The notes under the pieces: model-generated
What the model saw: only the letters and a program-made list of their open reading frames with translations
What the model was told of the DNA's origin: nothing
Database searches by the model: none
Assembly: GCF_947494015.1 (NCBI RefSeq)
Contig: NZ_CANLTL010000003.1
Span: 248,001 to 312,000, forward strand
Direction: 5' to 3'
DNA length: 64,000 bases
Source: an uncultured Cellulomonas sp.
GTDB taxonomy: Bacteria > Actinomycetota > Actinomycetes > Actinomycetales > Cellulomonadaceae
Translations under genes and position numbers: made by a program
Shown: one piece after another, positions 23,760 through 34,492 of the stretch
Numbering within the stretch: position 1 is the stretch's first letter
How the letters are laid out: each line of letters begins with the position of its first letter

Positions 23760-24224
23760 GTGGCTCCCCCCGACCTCGAGGTCCTGCTGGTCATGCTCGA
23801 CGACGAGCTGCCGGTCCCGGCGTACGCCCACGCGGGTGACGCGGGTGCCGACCTCGTGACCCGGGTCGACGTCGAGCTGCCGCCGCAGGGCCGGGCGACC
23901 GTGCCCACCGGCGTCTGCCTCGCGCTGCCGGACGGCTACGCCGCCTTCGTGCATCCCCGGTCGGGGCTCGCGAGCCGGCACGGGCTGACGGTCGTCAACG
24001 CTCCCGGCACGGTCGACGCCGGGTATCGCGGCGAGATCCAGGTGACGTTGCTCAACACCGACGCGACCGAGCCGATCCGGCTGCGCCGGGGCGACCGCAT
24101 CGCGCAGCTCGTGGTCCAGCGGGTGGAGCGGGCACGGTTCGTGCGGGCCGAGCGCCTGCCCGGCTCCCACCGCGGCCGGTCGGGGCACGGCTCCACCGGC
24201 GGGTGGAAAGCGCCGGGGGAGTAG
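23760..24224 (+). CDS. dut: dUTP diphosphatase (dUTPase)
   Basis: This 154-residue trimeric dUTPase hydrolyses dUTP to dUMP, keeping uracil out of DNA and supplying dTMP synthesis. The five motifs are present: AHAGDAGADL, HPRSGLASRHGL, NAPGTVDAGYRGEI, RRGDRIAQLVVQ and the C-terminal RSGHGSTGGW, which closes over the active site with Trp in place of the usual Phe. TAGAGT lies 8 nt before GTG 23760, so the mRNA is probably leaderless. Confidence 0.96.
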   Translation: MAPPDLEVLLVMLDDELPVPAYAHAGDAGADLVTRVDVELPPQGRATVPTGVCLALPDGYAAFVHPRSGLASRHGLTVVNAPGTVDAGYRGEIQVTLLNTDATEPIRLRRGDRIAQLVVQRVERARFVRAERLPGSHRGRSGHGSTGGWKAPGE

Positions 24225-24328
24225 GTCGGCCCCCGACGGGGCTATTAGTGTCGACATGGTGCACCGGCGCGCAGGCACGTCCGTCCCGGACGGTCCGCGC
24301 CATGGCCGAGCAGCGAAGGAGAGCACAC

Positions 24329-25225
24329 GTGGGTCTGTTCCGACGTGGAGCGAACGTCCGCGACACCGGGGCCGTCCAGGCGACCGACGACGCCGGGACC
24401 ACCTCGGGGGACGCGACGCCCGCCGACGACGTCGCCGCACCCGCCGCGACCGACGAGCGCGGGTTCGACGCGCCGGGGACCGACGGGCCGGTGGACCCTG
24501 CGACGGCCGAGGACGCCCCGACCGATGACGGGACCGCCGAGGACACCGGGACCGGCGACGAGGTCACGACGACCGGCACGGGCCCCGTCCCGTCCCCGCT
24601 GGACCGTCCCCGCCCGGGCGGGCCGTGGGACGAGTCCGCCGTCGAGGGCGTCGGCCGCCGGCTCGACCTGGGCTCCATCTGGCTGCCCGGAGTGGTGGGC
24701 ATGGAGCTGCGGATGGAGGTGGACAAGGCCTCCAACCAGGTGACCGGCGTCGCGGTGACCCTGGCCGGGTCCGCGCTGCAGGTGCAGGCGTTCGCCGCCC
24801 CCCGCACCGAGGGCATCTGGGACGAGATCCGCGCGGAGATCGCGCAGTCCGTGACCAAGCAGGGTGGCGCCGTCGACGAGGTCCCCGGACCGTTCGGCCG
24901 CGAGCTGCTCGCCCGCCTGCCGGTCCGGACGCCGGAGGGCCGCACGGGGCACCGCCCGGCCCGCTTCATCGGGTACGACGGCCCACGCTGGTTCCTGCGC
25001 GGCGTGCTCACCGGCGCTGCCGCCGTCGACCCGCAGCGGGCGGCCACCCTCGAGGCGCTGTTCGCCGACATCGTCGTGGTCCGGGGGACCGAGGCGCGTG
25101 CGCCCCGGGACCTGCTCGCGCTGCGCCTGCCCGGTCAGCGCCCGGGGGCGCCCGCCGCACCGGCGGCCGCGGCGCCCACGCTCGACCCCCTGACCCGGGG
25201 GCCGGAGATCACCGAGATCCGCTAG
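24329..25225 (+). CDS. DUF3710 family protein
   Basis: This is a 298-residue conserved actinobacterial protein (Rv2696c type). A low-complexity Asp/Thr/Pro-rich segment (residues about 15-100) precedes the DUF3710 domain, which includes LGSIWLPGVVGMELRMEVD, DEIRAEIAQSVTKQGG and RFIGYDGPRWFLRGVLTG. Function unknown. GTG 24329 is preceded by AAGGAG at 24316-24321. The OB-fold gene follows after 11 nt and DUF3159 overlaps that, so the three form an operon. Confidence 0.9.
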   Translation: MGLFRRGANVRDTGAVQATDDAGTTSGDATPADDVAAPAATDERGFDAPGTDGPVDPATAEDAPTDDGTAEDTGTGDEVTTTGTGPVPSPLDRPRPGGPWDESAVEGVGRRLDLGSIWLPGVVGMELRMEVDKASNQVTGVAVTLAGSALQVQAFAAPRTEGIWDEIRAEIAQSVTKQGGAVDEVPGPFGRELLARLPVRTPEGRTGHRPARFIGYDGPRWFLRGVLTGAAAVDPQRAATLEALFADIVVVRGTEARAPRDLLALRLPGQRPGAPAAPAAAAPTLDPLTRGPEITEIR

Positions 25226-25236
25226 GGACGACGGAC

Positions 25237-25611
25237 ATGGACAAGCTGGACGTCAAGGGTGCGCTGCACCGCGCGCTGGCCTCGCAGGCCGAGCTCGAGG
25301 CCGACGAGGAGCGCACGGAGTCGCACCGCCACGGGTGCACGCCGGTCGCCGAGCTGCCCGAGCGCCGTCGTGCGACCGTGCACGGCGTCATCCGGTCGAT
25401 CACGCTGCGACCGCGCCAGGGTGTCCCGGCGCTCGAGGCCGAGCTGTACGACGGCACCGGGACGCTGGACCTCGTGTGGCTCGGCCGGCGCGAGATCAGC
25501 GGCATCGAGCCGGGCCGGCGCGGCTCGTTCGAGGGCCTGGTGTGCGGGGTCGGCGGCCGCCGCACCGTGTACAACCCCCGCTACGAGCTCCAGCCCCGAC
25601 CCGGTGAGTGA
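25237..25611 (+). CDS. OB-fold nucleic-acid-binding domain protein
   Basis: This 124-residue protein carries one OB-fold (RATVHGVIRSITLRP...LEAELYDGTGTLDLVWLGRREI..IEPGRRGSFEGLV), like the anticodon-binding/RecG-type OB of Rv2694c. It probably binds nucleic acid; partner unknown. It overlaps the start of DUF3159 by 8 nt. Confidence 0.88.
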   Translation: MDKLDVKGALHRALASQAELEADEERTESHRHGCTPVAELPERRRATVHGVIRSITLRPRQGVPALEAELYDGTGTLDLVWLGRREISGIEPGRRGSFEGLVCGVGGRRTVYNPRYELQPRPGE

Positions 25612-26332
25612 GCCCGGCGGGGCCGGGCCCCGCGGCCCGGTCGGGGACCCGGTGCGTGAGCCGACCGGCGGCGCGGACGCCGCCGCACCCCGCGGTGTCG
25701 GGGCGGTCCTGGGTGAGGACTTCTCGGTCGCGGACGCCGTCGGCGGGGTTCGCGGACTGGTGGAGTCGGTCGCCCCCGGGATGGTGTTCGTCGTCGCCTA
25801 CGTCGCCACGTCGTCGCTGACGCCGGCGCTGGTCGCGTCGGTCGCGGTCACCCTCGCCGCGGTCGTCCTGCGCCTCGTGCAGCGCACACCCGTCACCCAG
25901 GCGCTGGCCGGCGTCGTCGGCGTGGCCATCGGCGTGTTCTGGGCGTGGCGGTCGGGGGAGGCGCAGGACTACTTCGCGTACGGCCTGTGGACCAACGCGG
26001 CGTACCTCGTCGCGTGCGTCGTGTCGGTGCTGGTGGGCTGGCCCCTGGTCGGCGTCGTCGTGGGCCTGCTGCGCGGCGAGGGCACGGCGTGGCGCGCGGA
26101 CCGCACGCAGCGTCGGCGCTACGCGCTGGCGACCTGGGTCTGGGTCGCGATGTTCGGCGTCCGGCTGGTGGTCCAGGTCCCGCTGTACCTGGGCGCATCG
26201 GTGGGCTGGCTCGGCACGGCGCGGCTGGTGATGGGCGTCCCGCTGTGGGCGCTGACGCTCTGGGTCACCTGGTTGCTGGTCCGGACCCCAGGATCTTCTC
26301 CAGCTCGGTCTCGTCCGCCAGCCGCCCCGTGA
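25604..26332 (+). CDS. DUF3159 membrane protein
   Basis: This is a 242-residue polytopic protein with about six hydrophobic segments (for example VAPGMVFVVAYVATSSL, TQALAGVVGVAIGVFWAW, WPLVGVVVGLLRG and VWVAMFGVRLVVQVPLYL). It corresponds to Rv2693c; function unknown. Its GTG lies inside the OB-fold gene (8-nt overlap). Its 3' end runs 68 nt into the convergent trkA gene, so either the last 22 residues are encoded on both strands or the family's C-terminus is variable. Confidence 0.86.
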   Translation: MSEPGGAGPRGPVGDPVREPTGGADAAAPRGVGAVLGEDFSVADAVGGVRGLVESVAPGMVFVVAYVATSSLTPALVASVAVTLAAVVLRLVQRTPVTQALAGVVGVAIGVFWAWRSGEAQDYFAYGLWTNAAYLVACVVSVLVGWPLVGVVVGLLRGEGTAWRADRTQRRRYALATWVWVAMFGVRLVVQVPLYLGASVGWLGTARLVMGVPLWALTLWVTWLLVRTPGSSPARSRPPAAP

Positions 26333-26939
26333 CGAACATGAGCTCGTCGCGCTCCTCCAGGGTGTCGTCCGCGCTCGGTGCGATCGGCTGGTCCCCGCGC
26401 ACGATGCAGGCCAGCACGGTGTCCGTCGGCCACTGCACCTGACCCACGCGGGCGCCGGCGAGCGGGGACCCCTCGGGCAGGGTGAGCTCGAGGATGTCCG
26501 CTCCGGACTGGTGGAAGGTGAAGATCCGCACCAGGTCCCCGACCGCGACGGCCTCCTCGACCATCGCGGTCATGATGCGCGGGGTGGACACCGCCACGTC
26601 CACCCCCCACGCCTCGTCGAACATCCACTCGTTCTTGGGGTTGTTGACCCGCGCGACCGTGCGCGGCACCCCGTACTCGGTCTTGGCCAGCAGCGAGATG
26701 ACGAGGTTCGCCTTGTCGTCACCGGTCGCCGCGACCACCACGTCGCACTCGTCGACCTTGGCCTCGGTGAGCGTCGGCAGCTCGCACGCGTCGGCGAGCA
26801 GCCAGTCCGCGTCGGCCACCTGGGCGATGCGCATCGCGCTCGGCTGCCGGTCGATGATCGTGACCTCGTGGCCGTGCCCGAGCAGCTCGCGCGCGATGGA
26901 CCGCCCCACGGAGCCGGCACCGGCGATGACGACGCGCAT
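26265..26939 (-). CDS. TrkA-type RCK potassium-regulatory protein (second of pair, CeoC type)
   Basis: This 224-residue protein has an RCK_N Rossmann domain (MRVVIAGAGSVGRSIARELLGHG, binding NAD or ATP) and an RCK_C domain (residues about 140-220; LELTLPEGSPLAGARVGQVQWP). Such subunits gate potassium transporters, and RCK_C domains are frequent c-di-AMP sensors. Its ATG shares one base with the stop of the first TrkA gene (TGATG), so the two are translationally coupled. No TrkH/KtrB channel gene is present; the nearest K+ transporter is the divergent KimA-like permease. Confidence 0.92.
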   Translation of the reverse strand: MRVVIAGAGSVGRSIARELLGHGHEVTIIDRQPSAMRIAQVADADWLLADACELPTLTEAKVDECDVVVAATGDDKANLVISLLAKTEYGVPRTVARVNNPKNEWMFDEAWGVDVAVSTPRIMTAMVEEAVAVGDLVRIFTFHQSGADILELTLPEGSPLAGARVGQVQWPTDTVLACIVRGDQPIAPSADDTLEERDELMFVTGRLADETELEKILGSGPATR

Positions 26940-27601
26940 CAGGAGACCTCCGGGGCCCGGGTCAGGATCCGCTCGACGGCGGCGGTGTCGGCGGCGCGGA
27001 CCAGGACGTGCAGCACGTCGTTCTCCTGCAGGACGCCGTCCGGCGGCGGCAGCACGCCCTCGCCGTAGCGCTGCAGGTAGGCGATGCGCGCCCCCGTGGC
27101 CGACTCGACGGTGCGCAGCGGGGTGCCGACCCAGCCGGGGTGGACGTCCGCCCGGATCAGGTGGATCTGACCGGACTCGTCGCGGTACTCGTCGGTGGCG
27201 CCCATCGGGAGCATGCGGCGCAGCACCTGGTCCGACGTCCAGCGCACCGTCGCGACGGTCGGGATGCCCAGGCGCTGGTAGATCTCGGCCCGGTGCGGGT
27301 CGTAGATGCGCGCGACCACGTTGGCCACCCCGAACGTCTCGCGCACCACCCGGGCGGCGAGGATGTTGGAGTTGTCCCCGTCGGAGACGGCCGCGAACGC
27401 GTAGGCGTCCTCGATGCTCGCCTGCCCGAGTGTGTCGCGGTCGAAGCCGAGGCCGGTGACCTTCTTGCCCGCGAAGTCCGGCTCGAGCCGGCGGAACGAG
27501 TCGGGATTCTGGTCGATCACGGCCACGGAGTGCCCGCTGGCCTCCAGGGTCGCGGCGAGCGTCGCGCCCACGCGACCGCAGCCCATGATGACGAAGTGCA
27601 C
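26939..27601 (-). CDS. TrkA-type RCK potassium-regulatory protein (first of pair, CeoB type)
   Basis: This 220-residue protein has an RCK_N domain opening MHFVIMGCGRVGATLAATLE (Rossmann GxGxxG) and an acidic strand end VIDQNPDSF, then an RCK_C domain (residues about 135-215). Its GTG start lies 8 nt after TAGCGT, indicating a leaderless transcript. Only 74 nt separate it from the divergent KimA-like gene, a head-to-head layout that suggests co-regulation. Confidence 0.92.
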   Translation of the reverse strand: MHFVIMGCGRVGATLAATLEASGHSVAVIDQNPDSFRRLEPDFAGKKVTGLGFDRDTLGQASIEDAYAFAAVSDGDNSNILAARVVRETFGVANVVARIYDPHRAEIYQRLGIPTVATVRWTSDQVLRRMLPMGATDEYRDESGQIHLIRADVHPGWVGTPLRTVESATGARIAYLQRYGEGVLPPPDGVLQENDVLHVLVRAADTAAVERILTRAPEVS

Positions 27602-27675
27602 AGGCGTGAACGCTACCCCGCGGGCGGGGGGCGGGTCGCGTCGGCGCGGCGGGCCAGTGCCTAGAGTGGTGCCTC

Positions 27676-29679
27676 GTGTCTGACATCGCGGACGCCGCCA
27701 AGCGGCTCCTGCTCGGTCGTCCCATGCGCAGCGACCGGCTGGGTCACACCCTGCTGCCCAAGCGCATCGCCCTGCCGGTGTTCGCGTCGGACGCGCTGTC
27801 GTCGGTCGCGTACGCGCCGGACGAGATCCTGCTCACCCTCGCGCTGGCCGGCCTGGCCGCGACCGTGGTGTCCCCGTGGGTCGGGGTGGCCGTCGTCCTG
27901 GTCATGCTCACCGTCATCGCGTCCTATCGGCAGAACGTGCACGCCTACCCCTCGGGTGGCGGGGACTACGAGGTCGCCACCGTGAACCTGGGCCGCACGG
28001 CGGGGGTGTCGGTCGCCAGCGCGCTGCTGGTCGACTACGTGCTCACCGTGGCCGTGTCCGTGTCCGCCGGTGCGCAGTACGCCGCCTCGGCGCTGCCGGC
28101 GCTGCGCGGGCACGAGTCGGCGTTCGCGATCGCCGTCGTGGCGGTGCTGACGCTGGCGAACCTGCGCGGGGTGCGGGAGTCGGGCGCGGCGTTCGCCGTC
28201 CCCACCTACCTGTACATGGTCGCCGTGGGGTCGGTCGCGGTGGTCGGGTTCATCCGGTACCTCGCCGGCGACCTGCCGCAGGCCGAGAGCGCGTCGCTGG
28301 AGATCGTGCCGCAGTCCGGGCTGGAGCAGGGGCTGACCGGGCTGGGCGGGGCGTTCCTCATCCTGCGGGCGTTCGCCTCGGGGTCCGCGGCGCTCACCGG
28401 TGTGGAGGCGATCAGCAACGGCGTGCCGGCCTTCCGCAAGCCCAAGTCGCGCAACGCGGCGACCACGCTGGCGCTGCTGGGCGGCCTCTCGATCACCTTC
28501 ATCATGTCGATCCTCGTGCTCGCCCGGGCCACCGGGGTGCACTACGTGGAGGACCCCACGACGCAGCTGCTGCGCGACGGCGTCCCGGTGGGCGAGGAGT
28601 ACGTCCAGCACCCGGTGATCGGCCAGCTCGCCGAGACGATCTTCGCGGGGTACCCCGTGGTGTTCGTGTCGATCGCCGTGATCACCGGGGTCATCCTCGT
28701 GCTGGCCGCCAACACCGCCTTCAACGGCTTCCCCGTCCTGGGGTCGATCCTGGCCAAGGACGGCTTCCTGCCGCGCCAGCTGCACACGCGCGGGGACCGG
28801 CTCGCCTTCTCCAACGGGATCATCGCGCTGGCCCTGGCCGCGGTCGCGCTGATCTGGGCGTTCGACGCGCAGGTGACCCGGCTCATCCAGCTGTACATCG
28901 TCGGCGTCTTCGTCTCCTTCACGCTCAGCCAGCTCGGGATGGTCCGGCACTGGACCCGCGAGCTGCGCACCGCCCCGGACCCCGACGACCGGCGCCGGAT
29001 GCTGCGCTCGCGGGTGATCAACACGGTCGGCTTCGGCATGACGGGCGTGGTGCTGGTGATCGTGCTGGTCACCAAGTTCCTGCTCGGCGCGTGGATCGCG
29101 ATCCTGGCGATGGCCGTGGTGTTCGCGCTGATGAAGGGGATCCGCAAGCACTACGACCTCGTCAACGCCGAGCTCGCCCTGGGTGACGACCCGACGGCGG
29201 CGCGCGCGCTGCCCAGTCGCGTGCACGCGCTGGTGCTGATCTCACGCCTGCACAAGCCCACCATGCGGGCGATCGCCTACGCGCGGGCGTCCCGGCCCCA
29301 GGTCCTCGAGGCGGTCACCGTGGGGGTCGACCCCGAGGACGTCGCCGCGCTGCGGGCGCAGTGGGACGCGCTGGACCTGCCGGTCGCCCTGAAGGTGCTG
29401 GACTCCCCGTTCCGGGAGATCACCCGGCCGGTGATCACCTACGTGCGGTCCATCCGCCGCGAGAGCCCGCGGGACCTCGTCGTGGTGTACATCCCGGAGT
29501 ACGTGGTGGGGCACTGGTGGGAGCAGCTGCTGCACAACCAGAGCGCGCTGCGGCTCAAGGGCCGGCTGCTGTTCACGCCGGGCGTCGTCGTCGCGTCGGT
29601 GCCGTGGCAGCTGTCCTCCAGCGAGGGGCAGACCGGCCTGGAGGATCCGGTGCGGGGTACCGTGCCGGGTGCCTTCTGA
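27676..29679 (+). CDS. KimA-like high-affinity potassium transporter (APC superfamily)
   Basis: This 667-residue protein has about 12 transmembrane helices and a cytoplasmic Usp-like C-terminal domain from about residue 515 (VHALVLISRLHKPTMRAIAYA). Residues known to coordinate K+ in Bacillus KimA appear kept: Asp and Tyr in SDALSSVAYA, Asp-Tyr-x-x-Thr in LLVDYVLTVAVS, Thr and Glu in ALTGVEAISN, and Tyr in LYIVGVFVSFTLSQ. These positions were compared from memory. KimA imports K+ and is inhibited by c-di-AMP. TAGAGT lies 8 nt before GTG 27676, so no ydaO-type riboswitch can precede it. It is divergent from two TrkA/RCK genes. Confidence 0.87.
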   Translation: MSDIADAAKRLLLGRPMRSDRLGHTLLPKRIALPVFASDALSSVAYAPDEILLTLALAGLAATVVSPWVGVAVVLVMLTVIASYRQNVHAYPSGGGDYEVATVNLGRTAGVSVASALLVDYVLTVAVSVSAGAQYAASALPALRGHESAFAIAVVAVLTLANLRGVRESGAAFAVPTYLYMVAVGSVAVVGFIRYLAGDLPQAESASLEIVPQSGLEQGLTGLGGAFLILRAFASGSAALTGVEAISNGVPAFRKPKSRNAATTLALLGGLSITFIMSILVLARATGVHYVEDPTTQLLRDGVPVGEEYVQHPVIGQLAETIFAGYPVVFVSIAVITGVILVLAANTAFNGFPVLGSILAKDGFLPRQLHTRGDRLAFSNGIIALALAAVALIWAFDAQVTRLIQLYIVGVFVSFTLSQLGMVRHWTRELRTAPDPDDRRRMLRSRVINTVGFGMTGVVLVIVLVTKFLLGAWIAILAMAVVFALMKGIRKHYDLVNAELALGDDPTAARALPSRVHALVLISRLHKPTMRAIAYARASRPQVLEAVTVGVDPEDVAALRAQWDALDLPVALKVLDSPFREITRPVITYVRSIRRESPRDLVVVYIPEYVVGHWWEQLLHNQSALRLKGRLLFTPGVVVASVPWQLSSSEGQTGLEDPVRGTVPGAF

Positions 29680-30997
29680 TCGCCGTCGCCCCCGCAGCCC
29701 TCGTCCCGTCCCCCGGACCCCTCGCACCGGCGAGGCGGACGGCCGCCTGGTCGAGCTGACGGTCGGCCCGGTCGCCCACGGCGGCCACTGCGTCGCCCGC
29801 CTCGACGACGACGGCGCCGCCGGCGGGCGCGGCCGCGTGGTGTTCGTCCGGCACACGCTGCCGGGCGAGCGCGTCCGGGTGCGGCTGACCGAGACGGCCG
29901 CCGACGCCTCCTTCTGGCGCGCGGACGCGGTCGAGGTGCTCGAGGCGTCACCGGACCGGGTTCCGTCGGCCTGGCCGGAGGCCGGCCCGGGCGGCGTCGG
30001 GGGCGGCGAGCTCGCGCACGTCGCGCTGCCCGCCCAGCGGGCGTGGAAGGCCGCCGTCGTCGCCGAGCAGCTGCAGCGGCTGGCGAAGCTGGACCGGCAG
30101 GTCGTGGTCGAGGCGGCGCCGGGCGACGACGAGCGCGGTGGCCTCGGCTGGCGCACGCGCATCGACCTGGTGGCCGACCCGTCCGGGCGCGCCGGCATGC
30201 TCGGTCACCGCTCCCACACCGTGCACCCGTTGACCACGATGCCGCTGGCCAGCGAGGCGATCGCCGACCTGGACCTGTGGGCCCGCACCTGGCGGCCCGG
30301 CGCGCGGATCGAGGCCGTCGCGCCGGTCGGCGAGGCGCCGCTGGTGCTGGTCGACGGCGTCCCGCACGTGGGCGGCCGCGCCGACACGCGCCCCAACGCC
30401 CGCAGCACCGTGCGCGAGCACCTGCGCCTGGGCGACCGCGAGTACACCTACCGCGTCGCCGCGGACGGCTTCTGGCAGGTGCACCGCCAGGCGCCGGGCG
30501 TGCTGGCGCGGGCCGTGCTGGACGGCCTGGGCGACGTGGACGGCGCCACGGTGCTCGACCTGTACGCCGGTGCCGGGCTGTTCACCCTGCCGCTCGCCGA
30601 CGCCGTCGGGTCCACCGGCGAGGTCGTCAGCGTCGAGGGTGACGAGCGCGCGGTGCGCGACGCCCGGCGCAACGTGCACGACCGGCCGCAGGTCGAGCTG
30701 CACGCCGGTGAGGTCGCGCGGGTGCTGTCCGGCGCGGTGGACGCGGACTCCGACGTCGTGCACGCCGACGCGGTCGTGCTGGACCCGCCGCGGGTGGGCG
30801 CCGGCCGGAAGGTGGTCGCCGCGATCGCCGAGCTGCGCCCCGAGCGCATCGTCTACGTCGCGTGCGACCCCGCGGCGCTCGCGCGCGACGTGTCCTACCT
30901 CGGCGAGGCCGGGTACGCGCTGAGCGGGCTGCGCGCGTTCGACCTGTTCCCGATGACGCACCACGTCGAGTGCGTGGCCGTGCTCGAGCGCGGATGA
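29669..30997 (+). CDS. TRAM-domain RNA (uracil-5-)methyltransferase, RumA/TrmA family
   Basis: This is a 442-residue SAM-dependent methyltransferase (Rv2689c type). The N-terminal TRAM domain covers about residues 22-85. The catalytic domain has the SAM motif VLDLYAGAGLFTLPLADAVG, the PP motif VVLDPPRVGAGRKV, and the catalytic cysteine in VYVACDPAALARD. It should make m5U in rRNA or tRNA. The [4Fe-4S] cysteines of RumA are not evident. GTG 29669 lies inside the permease gene (11-nt overlap), so it is co-translated with the potassium transporter. Confidence 0.92.
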   Translation: MPSDRRRPRSPRPVPRTPRTGEADGRLVELTVGPVAHGGHCVARLDDDGAAGGRGRVVFVRHTLPGERVRVRLTETAADASFWRADAVEVLEASPDRVPSAWPEAGPGGVGGGELAHVALPAQRAWKAAVVAEQLQRLAKLDRQVVVEAAPGDDERGGLGWRTRIDLVADPSGRAGMLGHRSHTVHPLTTMPLASEAIADLDLWARTWRPGARIEAVAPVGEAPLVLVDGVPHVGGRADTRPNARSTVREHLRLGDREYTYRVAADGFWQVHRQAPGVLARAVLDGLGDVDGATVLDLYAGAGLFTLPLADAVGSTGEVVSVEGDERAVRDARRNVHDRPQVELHAGEVARVLSGAVDADSDVVHADAVVLDPPRVGAGRKVVAAIAELRPERIVYVACDPAALARDVSYLGEAGYALSGLRAFDLFPMTHHVECVAVLERG

Positions 30998-31088
30998 CAG
31001 CCGGGCCCTGGCCGTGACGCGCCGTCGGGCATAGCGTCGAGGGGTGGCGCCCGCGCCCCGCGGGCGACCGACGCGAAGGGGTGCAGCC

Positions 31089-31283
31089 GTGGCAGACACC
31101 GACGAGCTCGAGACCGCCCAGCGACGCTACGTCGAGGCGGGCCGCATCGCGGCGGCCGAGGCCCGCAAGGCCGGGACGCCCGACTACGACCACCGGGCGC
31201 ACGACCGCGCCGTCGAGCACGAGCGCAAGGCGGCGGAGGCGCTCGCGGCGGTCCAGGCCGGCACAGCCGCGCCGACCGGCTGA
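31089..31283 (+). CDS. Small charged helical protein of unknown function
   Basis: This 64-residue protein is rich in Ala, Glu, Arg and Lys and probably forms one or two long helices (DELETAQRRYVEAGRIAAAEARK; HDRAVEHERKAAEALAAV, written here in parts). GTG 31089 is preceded by GAAGGGG at about 8 nt, and TAGCGT near 31034 may be its -10. It is upstream of acn on the same strand but has its own leader. Not a recognised family. Confidence 0.6.
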   Translation: MADTDELETAQRRYVEAGRIAAAEARKAGTPDYDHRAHDRAVEHERKAAEALAAVQAGTAAPTG

Positions 31284-31320
31284 GGGCCGCCTCCGGCGTG
31301 TGCCGCCCCCGCGGAGCGGG

Positions 31321-31326
31321 TACGAT
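31321..31326 (+). promoter_or_regulatory. Candidate -10 box TACGAT of acn
   Basis: TACGAT would start transcription near 31333, inside the palindrome at 31328-31345, leaving a leader of about 90 nt. Confidence 0.5.
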
Positions 31327-31327
31327 G

Positions 31328-31345
31328 TATCTTGACGTCAAGATA
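31328..31345. promoter_or_regulatory. Perfect 18-bp palindrome, probable repressor operator of acn
   Basis: TATCTTGACGTCAAGATA is perfectly symmetric and overlaps the expected transcription start of acn. Its TCTTGA half-site resembles MarR-family boxes. A repressor bound here would block initiation. No regulator gene lies next to acn in this window. Confidence 0.7.
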
Positions 31346-31423
31346 TTCGGGCCCTCGCGGGAGGCGCCCACGCCCGGTGGCGGTGCCTGAGCGCCGCCGG
31401 GCCGTCGCAGCGAAGGAGCAGAT

Positions 31424-34249
<2,826 letters not shown>

Positions 34250-34278
34250 CCCGCGCGGCCGCGCCGCCCCGGCCCGAC

Positions 34279-34319
34279 GACGCCGGCACTCACCCCACCT
34301 CGGGGTGGGTGCCGGCGTC
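34279..34319 (+). terminator. Terminator of acn
   Basis: GACGCCGGCAC and GTGCCGGCGTC, with an inner CACCCC/GGGGTG stem, form a long interrupted hairpin starting 30 nt after the acn stop. Confidence 0.8.
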
Positions 34320-34376
34320 CGTGTGCCGACCGACGAGCGTGTCGGCGGCCGGGCGTAGCCTCGGCGCGGGGCACGA

Positions 34377-34474
34377 CCCCGGCCGGACGAGACCGGTCGA
34401 ACCACACCGGCCGAACCGCACCGGTCGAACCGCACCGGCCGAACCACTCCGGCCGGACGGGACCGGCCGGACGA
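34377..34474 (+). repeat. Seven tandem 14-bp repeats upstream of the DUF2200-DUF1801 gene
   Basis: Seven head-to-tail copies of a 14-bp unit, consensus (g/c)aCCGGYCGRACSR, with 1-4 changes each. The array ends 18 nt before the start codon, just before its GGAGGG ribosome-binding site. Confidence 0.88.
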
Positions 34475-34492
34475 GAGCCTGGAGGGCACGCC

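Noticed and set aside
24256-24528. Small ORF starting ATGGTGCACC upstream of DUF3710
   Set aside because: It overlaps DUF3710 in another frame, is Arg-rich and lacks a family; the AAGGAG before 24329 serves DUF3710.
34377-34474. CRISPR array
   Set aside because: Units are 14 bp, directly adjacent and without unique spacers; no cas genes are present. The same holds for the repeats at 23691 and 59181.
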